Part shown: piece by piece, positions 1-7,527 of the stretch
Numbering within the stretch: the stretch's first letter is position 1
Layout of the letters: every line of letters begins with the position of its first letter
NCBI RefSeq assembly: GCF_000227725.2
Contig: NZ_MU255056.1
Coordinates: 1,762,005 to 1,806,452, forward strand
Direction of reading: 5' to 3'
Source of the DNA: Thiorhodospira sibirica ATCC 700588
GTDB taxonomy: Bacteria; Pseudomonadota; Gammaproteobacteria; Ectothiorhodospirales; Ectothiorhodospiraceae
Length of the DNA: 44,448 nt
Program-made: the position numbers and the translations under genes
Notes under the pieces: model-generated
Told to the model about the DNA's origin: nothing
The model's input: the letters and a program-made list of their open reading frames with translations, nothing else
The model's database searches: none

Positions 1-71
1 CCATAACCACGCATTCTACGGGGGACACTTCTGCTTTGCACAAAAGGGGACTTTTCTGAATTGGGTTGACA
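1..71. mobile_element. Terminus of an IS21-like insertion sequence
   Basis: Two imperfect copies of a GGGGACA-CTTCTG-TTTG type motif lie in tandem (about 20-38 and 47-66) and the stretch finishes in GGGTTGACA at 63-71, which read outward-in starts TGTCAACCC. Multiple short repeats of this kind next to a TGT...ACA end are typical of IS21-family (istA/istB) elements. The transposase genes would lie left of the window. The family call rests on remembered end sequences, so it is moderate only. Confidence 0.42.
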
Positions 72-121
72 ACCTCAACATAGAAAGGAGCGCGGGAGCG
101 GGAGGCTTGCTTCGCAAGCCG

Positions 122-177
122 CGCTATCCCTCCTTGGCCTTGCGGCCGGGGTTTCCCGCGCAAACTGATGACGGCCC
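122..177 (-). ncRNA. TnpB-element 3'-end (omegaRNA-tail-like) remnant, copy 1
   Basis: Read on the minus strand, this 56-base segment matches 36341-36397 almost base for base, from GGGCCGTCATCAG to GGGATAGCG, with a one-base indel and changed loop bases inside a conserved GC-rich stem. A GAAACCCC stem ending in GGGGAGG resembles the right end and guide-RNA tail of IS200/IS605 and IS607 elements. No tnpB is attached. It is fused directly to a broken receptor gene on one side and to a short hairpin (104-120) on the other. Whether it is transcribed is unknown. Confidence 0.42.
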
Positions 178-522
178 TCCATGCCGCGCAGTGATACGGT
201 CTTGCGCCCGCCAACCCCGCGTCCGATCATGGCCACACCCGGGGGTATCGCGCAAGCTATCCAGAACATTCTCAGCGCCTTGCGTATCCATCTGCTCACG
301 CAAGATGACCGAGGCCGCCGCCGGTACCTCACGCACACTCTGGGCACGTTGTGTGGCGGTGACCACCACCTCATCCAGATAACTGTCTGGTGCCGCCAGG
401 AGGGTATCAGGAACACACAGCGCGCAAACACCTAAAAGCGCGGGAAATGCCCGACGTAGCGGGTCAGGCCAGAGAAATGGCGAAATATCAGAGCAAAAAA
501 CAGTTCTTGATTTTTTCTTCAT
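178..522 (-). pseudogene. TonB-dependent receptor, N-terminal fragment with frameshift
   Basis: The reading frame starts at 522 with a long signal-peptide-like region. The start of a TonB-dependent receptor follows, with a TonB-box-like DEVVVTA and plug-domain sequence through VLDSLRDTPG. A run of five G at 241-245 (C on the coding strand) breaks the frame. Removing one base restores DTPGVAMIGRGVGGRK and SLRGMEGRH, the usual plug continuation. At 177 the receptor stops and the TnpB-element tail begins, so more than 80% of the expected 600-700 residues are missing. It is therefore doubly inactivated. The substrate cannot be judged. The frame-restoring base would need read-level confirmation, because homopolymers are error-prone. 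Confidence 0.8.
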
Positions 523-542
523 TCTTCATCAAAATTCCCTAC

Positions 543-561
543 TGTAGATAGGTTATCTACA
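543..561. promoter_or_regulatory. Perfect 8-3-8 palindrome, putative operator
   Basis: TGTAGATA-GGT-TATCTACA is a perfect dyad centred about 30 bases upstream of the receptor fragment start at 522. Position and symmetry suit a repressor or activator site for the receptor. It does not match the Fur consensus well and I cannot name the regulator. Confidence 0.45.
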
Positions 562-812
562 AGCGCGAAGGTTTCGCGTTCCATGGTCGGGGTCGAAGTC
601 GAATCGCAAAGTTGTTCTCTGTTCAGGATGAACGCCGAGGCCACTTTTATGGCGCAAGCTGGGTTTCGACGGCTGAAACCGCCCATGTTGCCGGTGTTGA
701 CCGGCCATTCGGTTGGGACTGCTCAACCAGGACTCCAGTTGCTCGCCCGCAAGGGTGTTATCAACGGAGAGCGAAGTGCCTAAAAATCGCATAAGCAACT
801 TTGTTTAGGTTT
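562..812. other. Unassigned DNA between two broken genes
   Basis: About 250 bases lie between the receptor upstream region and the truncated DUF971 gene. Both strands have small open frames (for example minus 553-798), but I recognise no family in them and see no ribosome binding site. This DNA replaced the 3' part of the DUF971 gene, so it is probably a rearrangement scar or mobile-element relic. Confidence 0.3.
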
Positions 813-941
813 TTAGGAGCAGGGGGAGTAGACGCGCAAAAACTCGCAGCTGAGCCGATGGCGGGTGCCATCGGCGTAGCAAAGTTCGAGCTGGCGCGAG
901 CGCTGATGCAGGCGGATGTCCAGGGGGCGCACGGTGCTCAT
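813..941 (-). pseudogene. DUF971 (gamma-butyrobetaine hydroxylase N-terminal-like) protein, truncated
   Basis: This gene begins at the ATG at 941-939, overlapping the hslU TGA stop in an ATGA junction, so it was the translationally coupled third gene of the operon. The 42 residues contain VRPLDIRLHQRSRQLEL, DGTRHRLSCEF and LRVYSP, the conserved start of the small DUF971 family that often follows hslU in gammaproteobacteria. After RVYSP the family normally continues with SAEVRGHGPG and runs to roughly 100-130 residues. Here two residues and a TAA follow, and the downstream DNA is unrelated. The likely reason is a deletion or insertion at about position 820. Function of the family is not established. 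Confidence 0.78.
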
Positions 942-2272
942 AGAATATAGCGGCTTAAGTCTTCGTTTTTGATCAGCGCGGCCAGGCGACCGTTGACATA
1001 ATCGGCGTCAATGGTCACGGCCTGGGTATTATCCGGGGCCTCAAAGGACACCTGTTCCAGCAGGCGCTCTATCACCGTATGCAGACGCCGGGCGCCGATG
1101 TTTTCGGTGCTTTCGTTGACCTGAAAGGCAATCTCTGCGATGCGGCGCACCCCGCTGTCTACGAAATTCAGGGTGACGCCTTCGGTGGCGAGCAGGGCGC
1201 TGTATTGTTCGGTCAACGAGGCCTTGGGTTCAGTGAGAATACAGACGAAATCATCGGTGGTCAGGGCCTTGAGCTCCACCCGGATGGGCAGACGCCCCTG
1301 CAATTCGGGGATCAGGTCAGAGGGTTTGGCCAGATGAAAGGCTCCGGAGGCGATAAACAGGATATGATCCGTGCGCACGGTGCCAAATTTGGTGCTGACG
1401 GTGCAACCCTCTACCAGCGGCAATAGATCGCGCTGCACACCTTCGCGGGAGACATCGGCACCCGCATATTCGCCGCGCTTGGCGACTTTATCAATCTCGT
1501 CGATGAATACAATGCCGTTTTGCTCGACATTGCTCACCGCTTTGAGCTTAACCTCCTCCTCATTCACCAGGGCGGCGGCCTCTTCATCCGTGAGAATCTT
1601 GAAGGCCTCGCGCACGCTGAGACGGCGGGTGCGGGTGCGTCCGCCGCCCAGGTTCTGAAACAGGCCCTGGAGCTGGCTGGCCATGTCTTCCATGCCCGGT
1701 GGGGTCATGATCTCCACCCCGGTGGGGATGGTCTTGACCTCCACATCAATCTCGCGCTCATCGAGCTGGCCTTCGCGCAGGCGCTTGCGCAGCTTTTGGC
1801 GGGTTTCGGAATCCTCACGCGGCGGCGCTTCTGTCATGAAACTGTTATTAGTGCGCGGACGCGGGAGCAGGGCATCCAGAATGCGCTCCTCGGCGGCTTC
1901 TTGCGCCCGGTGGCGCACCTTGCCCATTTCCTGCTCGCGGGTCATTTTTACCGCTGCATCCACCAGATCGCGGATAATCGACTCTACATCGCGTCCTACA
2001 TAGCCAACTTCGGTAAATTTGGTGGCCTCAACCTTGACAAAGGGGGCATTGGCCAAACGCGCCAGACGCCGGGCAATCTCGGTTTTGCCCACGCCGGTGG
2101 GGCCAATCATCAGGATATTTTTCGGTGTCACCTCATGGCGCAGGGTCTCAGGCAGTTGTTGGCGGCGCCAGCGATTGCGCAGGGCAATGGCAACGGCGCG
2201 CTTGGCCTCCTGTTGGCCGATAATGTGCCGATCCAGTTCTTGCACAATCTCGCGTGGGGTCATTTCAGACAT
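938..2272 (-). CDS. hslU: ATP-dependent protease ATPase subunit HslU (ClpY)
   Basis: HslU is the AAA+ unfoldase that feeds proteins into the HslV peptidase in the cytoplasm. The 444-residue protein has the family length. Walker A GPTGVGKT is at residues 57-64, Walker B is in IVFIDEIDK, and the I domain lies between them. The C-terminal tail ends LSRYIL, the segment that docks into HslV and activates it. The frame starts at ATG 2272. The gene lies 120 bases downstream of hslV on the same strand, as in nearly all hslVU operons, and its stop overlaps the start of the truncated DUF971 gene. Nothing in the protein suggests loss of function. Confidence 0.98.
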   Translation of the reverse strand: MSEMTPREIVQELDRHIIGQQEAKRAVAIALRNRWRRQQLPETLRHEVTPKNILMIGPTGVGKTEIARRLARLANAPFVKVEATKFTEVGYVGRDVESIIRDLVDAAVKMTREQEMGKVRHRAQEAAEERILDALLPRPRTNNSFMTEAPPREDSETRQKLRKRLREGQLDEREIDVEVKTIPTGVEIMTPPGMEDMASQLQGLFQNLGGGRTRTRRLSVREAFKILTDEEAAALVNEEEVKLKAVSNVEQNGIVFIDEIDKVAKRGEYAGADVSREGVQRDLLPLVEGCTVSTKFGTVRTDHILFIASGAFHLAKPSDLIPELQGRLPIRVELKALTTDDFVCILTEPKASLTEQYSALLATEGVTLNFVDSGVRRIAEIAFQVNESTENIGARRLHTVIERLLEQVSFEAPDNTQAVTIDADYVNGRLAALIKNEDLSRYIL

Positions 2273-2392
2273 AACAAAACAGGTATCCTAAAAGCTAAGG
2301 TGTGGCGTTTGATGAAAACAGGTCTGCTGCCTTGCCCGTCGCGCTGCCGCTCAAGGGATGCGGTGCGAGGCGTTGGCGACAAGATGGCCTAT

Positions 2393-2926
2393 CTATAAGG
2401 TTTCGATACTCAGATGGTGATTGGTGTAGATACAGATATCTGCGGCGATATTCAGGGCCTTGGTGACAATTTCTTGCGCCTGTAGCTCGGTATTATCCAG
2501 CAAGGCCCGCGCCGCTGCCTGGGCAAAAGGGCCTCCAGAGCCAATCGCAATCAGGCTGTCTTCGGGTTCAATTACATCACCATTGCCCGAGATAATCAGC
2601 GAGCTTTCCTGGTCAGCCACGGCCAACAGGGCCTCTAAACGGCGTAGCATTCGATCCGTGCGCCAGTCTTTGGCGAGCTCTACCGCAGCGCGGGTGAGGT
2701 TGCCGCTGTATTTTTCCAGCTTGCCCTCAAAGCGCTCAAACAAGGTGAAGGCATCGGCGGTACCGCCCGCAAAACCGGCTAACACCTTGTCCTGATAGAG
2801 CCGTCTGACCTTGCGGGCATTCCCCTTCATGATGGTATTGCCCAAGCTCACTTGTCCGTCACCGCCCAAGGCGACACAGCCACCCCGGCGTACGGAGACA
2901 ATGGTGGTACCTCTAAATTGTTCCAA
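2393..2926 (-). CDS. hslV: ATP-dependent protease peptidase subunit HslV (ClpQ), TTG start
   Basis: HslV is the proteasome-like threonine peptidase of the HslUV complex. The protein contains [12 protein letters not shown], with the catalytic N-terminal threonine exposed after processing, then [11 protein letters not shown] and [15 protein letters not shown]. An ATG at 2989 would add about 21 residues unrelated to the family. The TTG at 2926 gives [14 protein letters not shown], matching the [10 protein letters not shown] start common in gammaproteobacteria, and 177 residues, the family length. I therefore choose TTG. A purine-rich stretch lies just upstream. hslU follows after 120 bases that hold no visible gene. 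A rare start codon may help keep expression low, but that is only an inference. Confidence 0.94.
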   Translation of the reverse strand: MEQFRGTTIVSVRRGGCVALGGDGQVSLGNTIMKGNARKVRRLYQDKVLAGFAGGTADAFTLFERFEGKLEKYSGNLTRAAVELAKDWRTDRMLRRLEALLAVADQESSLIISGNGDVIEPEDSLIAIGSGGPFAQAAARALLDNTELQAQEIVTKALNIAADICIYTNHHLSIETL

Positions 2927-3041
2927 AATCGCTCGTCTCTCTATGCAAATCGTCACAAAGCGCATGGCTGCGCCGCTTAATCCGGGCATTCTTGCATAAT
3001 CACCCGCTTTTGCGAAGATACGCAGAGATACCCAAATTCCC

Positions 3042-4127
3042 TCAAGCAGCGACGCAGAGGCGATTGCGCCCGGTGCGTTTGGCCTCCAGCAGGGCGTTGT
3101 CGGCGGCTTGCAGTAAGGTCTCGCCGATTCCTGGCAGGGCCGCCGCGCTGGGGGGGCGAGTATTCAGGCAGGCCAGGCCCACCGAGAGGGTGATGTTCAG
3201 GTGTTCACCGGTGTCTAGCTCAATGGTCAGCGATTCAACCGCGCGGCGGATACGTTCGGCCACGGTGGTTGCCTCCTGCGCCCCCAGACCGGGCAATAAC
3301 AGCACAAACTCCTCGCCCCCATAGCGGGCCACCAGATCAAAAACGCGCAGATGCTGGGTAATGCAGTGTGCCACCTGACGAATCGCCTCATCCCCTGCCG
3401 GATGCCCATAGGTGTCATTGACACGCTTGAAGTGATCAATATCCAGCATCAGGCAGCTCAGACAGCCACCATCGCGGTGGAGTTTGCCCAGCTCATCAAG
3501 ATAGCGCTGCGCAAAATAGCGCCGGTTGCGTACCCCGGTTAAGGCATCGGTCACACCCAGCTCACGCAAACGTCGCACGTTCAGGGCATTTTCGATGCAG
3601 ATGCAGGTAATACTGGCCAGATGATTGAGAAAATAGCGCTCAATGCCCCGCTGGTAGCGGGTAGGGTCATGGCTGCCCAAATGTAGCTGGCCGACCCGTT
3701 TACCAGTCCGCCACAGCGGCAAAATGGCGATACTGCCGAGATCAGCGCGCTGATTGAAACACAGCCCGTGGGCGGTGCGCTTGTAATCGCCGAGAAAAGC
3801 CACGCTACGCAGCATTTCGCGGGCCTGCAGATTGGATAGCAGCATCACCCGCTGATCATCTTGGGCATAGCCTACCTCGGCCAGAAACTGGGCGATTTCG
3901 CCATCCACATCCAGCAAGGCAACACTGATGTAATCCAGCGCCGGTTCGATCCGCAAGTCATTAAGCAGGATGGATAAAATAGTGGGCAAATCCAGCGCCG
4001 CCACCAGACGCAGCTCAAGATCCAGCAACCAATCCATCGTGCGCTGGTTTTCCTTGGCCTGCGAAATCAGGCGCTGCAAGGTCTCTTTGGAAGACGGGCT
4101 GGGGTGTTTAGGAGAATGTTTAGGCAT
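3042..4127 (-). CDS. Diguanylate cyclase with N-terminal DUF484/GAF-like domain
   Basis: This protein likely makes cyclic di-GMP from two GTP. Residues about 20-185 form a GAF-like sensor of the DUF484 type, with a helical start and a core from [11 protein letters not shown] to [15 protein letters not shown]. Residues about 190-360 are a GGDEF domain with GGEEF at 270-274, which is compatible with activity. RVFD at 261-264, five residues before GGEEF, fits the inhibitory I-site RxxD that binds the product. No transmembrane segment is visible, so it should be cytoplasmic. It sits between truA and hslV on the same strand with no obvious functional link to either. The signal sensed by the N-terminal domain is unknown. 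Confidence 0.93.
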   Translation of the reverse strand: MPKHSPKHPSPSSKETLQRLISQAKENQRTMDWLLDLELRLVAALDLPTILSILLNDLRIEPALDYISVALLDVDGEIAQFLAEVGYAQDDQRVMLLSNLQAREMLRSVAFLGDYKRTAHGLCFNQRADLGSIAILPLWRTGKRVGQLHLGSHDPTRYQRGIERYFLNHLASITCICIENALNVRRLRELGVTDALTGVRNRRYFAQRYLDELGKLHRDGGCLSCLMLDIDHFKRVNDTYGHPAGDEAIRQVAHCITQHLRVFDLVARYGGEEFVLLLPGLGAQEATTVAERIRRAVESLTIELDTGEHLNITLSVGLACLNTRPPSAAALPGIGETLLQAADNALLEAKRTGRNRLCVAA

Positions 4128-4179
4128 GAGATAGCCGCTTATTTATGCGTGCGCAGTGTGGATGAATGCCTGAGAGGGC

Positions 4180-4986
4180 TCAAAACAGCGCCGTAATATC
4201 GCCGGGCGCGGGGTGGGGCGGCAGCTTATGTATCGGGTCATAGATCACCTGATTAAGATACAGTCCGTCGGGCGGTGCGGTCACGCCCCCCTGGGTGCGA
4301 TCGCACAGCTGCAGGAGCTGCACTACCCAGTCAGGCGGCTGTTCATGGCGGCCAATGGCAAGCAGTACCCCGGTGATATTACGCACCATGTGATGTAAAA
4401 AGCCATCCGCCTCAATGTCGAGGAAAATATACTCGCCCTGGCGCTGGACGCTGACGGCATGGACCGTGCGCACCGGGCTTTTTGCCTGACAGGCCAGGGC
4501 ACGAAAGCTGCTGAAATCATGCTGACCCAGCAACCCAAGGGCGGCCTGATGCATGAGCATGGCGTCAAGCGTGCCGTGATACCAGGTCACGCGCCCCTGC
4601 TGCAGGGCCGGGCGCACAAAGCGATTAAGAATGATATAGCGATAGCGCCGCCGCCGGGCTGAAAAACGGGCATGAAAATCCTCACCCACCGGCGTTGCCC
4701 AGCGCACGACCACCGCCGGCGACAGATGCGTATTGGTGCCCAGAATCCAGCTACGCATGGAACGCCGGGCCGGGGTGTCAAAATGCACCACCTGCCCGGT
4801 GGCATGAACCCCGGCATCGGTACGTCCGGCACACACCACACTCACCGGATGATTCGCCACGCGAGACAGCGCCTGTTCCACTTCGGCCTGTACGGTATGC
4901 ACATGCTGCTGTGCCTGCCAGCCGTGGAAGGCTGAGCCATCATATTCAATGCCTAAGGCGATGCGCTGGGTTGACATGGCGGGCAT
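4180..4986 (-). CDS. truA: tRNA pseudouridine(38-40) synthase TruA
   Basis: TruA converts uridines 38-40 of the tRNA anticodon stem to pseudouridine. The 268-residue protein begins RIALGIEYDGSAFHGWQ, and the catalytic aspartate is D57 in AGRTDAGVHATGQV. HHMVRNITGVLLAIG is the conserved C-terminal motif. The start ATG at 4986 overlaps the xseA stop in TAATG, indicating translational coupling; an internal ATG three codons later is an alternative. Length and motifs are normal. Confidence 0.97.
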   Translation of the reverse strand: MPAMSTQRIALGIEYDGSAFHGWQAQQHVHTVQAEVEQALSRVANHPVSVVCAGRTDAGVHATGQVVHFDTPARRSMRSWILGTNTHLSPAVVVRWATPVGEDFHARFSARRRRYRYIILNRFVRPALQQGRVTWYHGTLDAMLMHQAALGLLGQHDFSSFRALACQAKSPVRTVHAVSVQRQGEYIFLDIEADGFLHHMVRNITGVLLAIGRHEQPPDWVVQLLQLCDRTQGGVTAPPDGLYLNQVIYDPIHKLPPHPAPGDITALF

Positions 4987-6269
4987 TATAGCGTTTTTTT
5001 GCGCACCCGAGGCTGGCCTTTGGGCGTGCGTGGTGCGGGCGGTGTGGTATCACCGACAGGACTTTGTGGCGCTGCCTCCAGCACCTGCACCCGTAGCTCA
5101 CCTTGCGCCAAACGGACCGATAAACACTGTCCCGGGTGTGTCTGCGCGGCCTGGGTGATGATGTGCCCCTCGGCGTCCTGTAACACTGCATAGCCCCGCG
5201 CCAGGGTGGCCAAGGGACTCACCGCCTGCAAGGCACGGGCGTTGCTGGCCAGCCGGTTTTGGGCATGTGTGAGGGTAAAACGCATGTGGGTGTGCAGGCG
5301 TTGCTCCAGCTCGTCTAAACGCTGCGCCCACAAAAACAGGCGCTGTCTGGGCTGTTGCTGCTTTAAGCGATGCTGCAAATGCTGCAGTTTTGCCTGCTGC
5401 TGGCGCAATTGCGCCGCGAGACTGCGCTGCAGACGCTGGCGATACATCTGCAGCTGCGCATAAACCGCGTGTTGCTCCGGACTCAGCAACTCTGCCGCCG
5501 CCGAGGGGGTTGGGGCGCGCGCATCTGCAACAAAATCGGCAATGGTAAAATCCACCTCATGACCCACCGCACTGACCACAGGAATGCGGCTGCAGCGAAT
5601 GGCGCGGGCCAGGGCCTCATCATTAAACGCCTGCAAATCTTCCAGCGAACCGCCGCCACGGGCCAGAATCAAGGCATCACAGCAGGCATGAGCATTGGCC
5701 AAAGCCAGGGCCTGCATCAACTGCGCGGGGGCTTCGCTACCCTGTACCAGGCTGGGATAAACCCACACCGCAATAGCCGGAAAACGCCGCTGCAGGACGC
5801 TTAAAATATCGCGTAACGCCGCCCCATTGAGCGAGCTAATCACCCCAATCTGGCGCGCAAAGACAGGCAGTGGGCGCTGGTGGCGGGCATCAAACAAACC
5901 CTCTGCCTGCAGTTTGGCTTTAAGCTCGGCAAAGGCACGCTGCAAAGCCCCCTCGCCCGTGGCCTCCATCCGCTCCACCCGCAGCTGAAAACGTCCTTGC
6001 AGCGGATACAGCGTGACCTGTGCATACACTCGCACCCACTGCCCATCCGTGGGCTGAAAACGCAGCCGCAGCGCCCGCTGGCGAAACAAGGCACAGGCGA
6101 TTTGTGCCTGCTCGTCTTTCAGGGAGAAATACAGATGCCCGGAACCCGGACGCGCCAGATTGGAGATCTCACCTTCCACCCACACATAGGCAAAGTGATT
6201 TTCCAGCAGGGATTGCGATTCCTGATTCAGGCGCGAAACTGAATAAACCGTTTGCTGTTGCGAATACAT
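4986..6269 (-). CDS. xseA: Exodeoxyribonuclease VII large subunit
   Basis: XseA is the catalytic large subunit of exonuclease VII, which degrades single-stranded DNA into oligonucleotides together with several copies of XseB. The protein has 427 residues. An N-terminal OB-fold (VYSVSRLNQESQ, VEGEISNLARPGSGH) is followed by the nuclease core with GVISSLNGAALRD, LARGGGSLEDL and VSAVGHEVDFTIADFVAD. A glutamine- and arginine-rich coiled coil runs from about residue 255 to 340, and the tail is basic (PRVRKKTL). xseB is not in the window. truA follows with a one-base stop/start overlap. Confidence 0.97.
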   Translation of the reverse strand: MYSQQQTVYSVSRLNQESQSLLENHFAYVWVEGEISNLARPGSGHLYFSLKDEQAQIACALFRQRALRLRFQPTDGQWVRVYAQVTLYPLQGRFQLRVERMEATGEGALQRAFAELKAKLQAEGLFDARHQRPLPVFARQIGVISSLNGAALRDILSVLQRRFPAIAVWVYPSLVQGSEAPAQLMQALALANAHACCDALILARGGGSLEDLQAFNDEALARAIRCSRIPVVSAVGHEVDFTIADFVADARAPTPSAAAELLSPEQHAVYAQLQMYRQRLQRSLAAQLRQQQAKLQHLQHRLKQQQPRQRLFLWAQRLDELEQRLHTHMRFTLTHAQNRLASNARALQAVSPLATLARGYAVLQDAEGHIITQAAQTHPGQCLSVRLAQGELRVQVLEAAPQSPVGDTTPPAPRTPKGQPRVRKKTL

Positions 6270-6331
6270 TGGCTTTACTCACTACCAAAGTTTTGGCTTG
6301 AAGTCTGGGGCATCTCGTCACAAGGGCGGGC

Positions 6332-7315
6332 TTATCCGCCGGTGAGGTTCATGTCGCGTTTAAGCATGTTGGGGGTGTTGACGGACAAGGGCGGTGGTAT
6401 GGATTTGTGGGCAAGGGCGTGGGCGATGGCGGTTTCGATATGTGCATCGCTGTATCCGCCGCGTAGCAGCGGACCTAGGGCGACGGCTTTATCCTGCGCC
6501 AGGCAGGGAAACAGGCGGCCATCGGCGGTCAGGCGCAGGCGGTTGCAGGTGGCGCAGAAATGACGCGACAGGGGGGTGATGAAGCCCAGGTAGAAATCAC
6601 TGCCTCGCTGGCGCAGATAGCGCGCCGGACCTCCGCCTTGCAGGCTCACGGGTTCAAGACCAAAGCGGTGTTGCAGCCGCTGTTCCAGGTCATGCAGGCT
6701 GAGATAATGCGCATGGGTTATATGCTGGCCTGCGGTACCGATGGGCATGGTTTCAATCAGCCGCAAGGTAAAACCTTGGGCTTGGCAAAAGGCCACCATC
6801 GCCTCGATTTCCTCGGCGTTGATGGCCTGCATCACAACCATATTGATCTTGATGGGGCTAAAGCCGACAGCCTTGGCGGCGTTCAAGCCGTCCAGCACGG
6901 CATCAAGCTTAAGCCCACTGACGCGGGTAAAGGTATCGGGTTGCAGGCTATCCAGGCTGATATTAAGCCGCCGTATGCCAGCGCAATAGAGTGCCTCGGC
7001 CTGTGGGGCCAATAAGGCCGCATTGGTGGATAAGGCAAGTTCTTCTATGCCCGGCAGGGCGTGGATGCGCGCAGCCAGCTCAGCCAGGCCTTTACGCAGC
7101 AAAGGCTCTCCCCCCGTCAGGCGCACCCGCCGAATGCCCCGCCGGGCGAAAAGACCCACGACGCGCTCCAGCGCATCAAAATCCAGCCAGTCGCGGCGTA
7201 AAAGCGGCTCATTCTGGCCTGAATGGCAATACAGACAGCGGCCATTGCAGCGGTCGATCACGGATAGGCGTAAATACTCAATAGGACGCCCAAAGGGGTC
7301 TTGCAGCTTTGTCAT
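6332..7315 (-). CDS. moaA: GTP 3',8-cyclase MoaA
   Basis: MoaA is the radical-SAM enzyme that, with MoaC, makes cyclic pyranopterin monophosphate, the first molybdenum cofactor intermediate. The SAM cluster cysteines are C23, C27 and C30 in CNGRCLYC. The second cluster uses HFCATCNRLRLT plus the later FPC. The C-terminus is NLTGG, the Gly-Gly tail needed for activity. Its 327 residues match the family. moaC is not nearby. The 212-base upstream leader has small dyads (CTGTGTG/CACACAG, and GGCC around 7361-7376), but I could not convincingly fit the Moco riboswitch there. The cofactor would serve a DmsA/SoeA-type enzyme, if one exists elsewhere. Confidence 0.96.
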   Translation of the reverse strand: MTKLQDPFGRPIEYLRLSVIDRCNGRCLYCHSGQNEPLLRRDWLDFDALERVVGLFARRGIRRVRLTGGEPLLRKGLAELAARIHALPGIEELALSTNAALLAPQAEALYCAGIRRLNISLDSLQPDTFTRVSGLKLDAVLDGLNAAKAVGFSPIKINMVVMQAINAEEIEAMVAFCQAQGFTLRLIETMPIGTAGQHITHAHYLSLHDLEQRLQHRFGLEPVSLQGGGPARYLRQRGSDFYLGFITPLSRHFCATCNRLRLTADGRLFPCLAQDKAVALGPLLRGGYSDAHIETAIAHALAHKSIPPPLSVNTPNMLKRDMNLTGG

Positions 7316-7527
7316 GCGATGATGCGCCTTAGCGAGGGTGGTTCGTCGTGAGACAGGAGGGCCGCATCTGTGGCCCCGCCAAGGGTGGCTTTATGGCTTT
7401 ATCCGGTCTGTGTGGGTGACTGACGAAGGATCACACAGATTCATTGACCCGTGTGCTCAAATGTCTGGACGTCGATCCTGTTCGGGCAACAACCACCAAA
7501 ACAGCAACTGACGCTGCATCGTCACGC

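Noticed and set aside
1520-2398. Plus-strand 292-codon frame opposite hslU
   Set aside because: It is antisense to a certain gene, matches no family and arises from codon bias.
7316-7527. Moco riboswitch upstream of moaA
   Set aside because: Small dyads exist but I could not fit the conserved motif core; a covariance search would decide.
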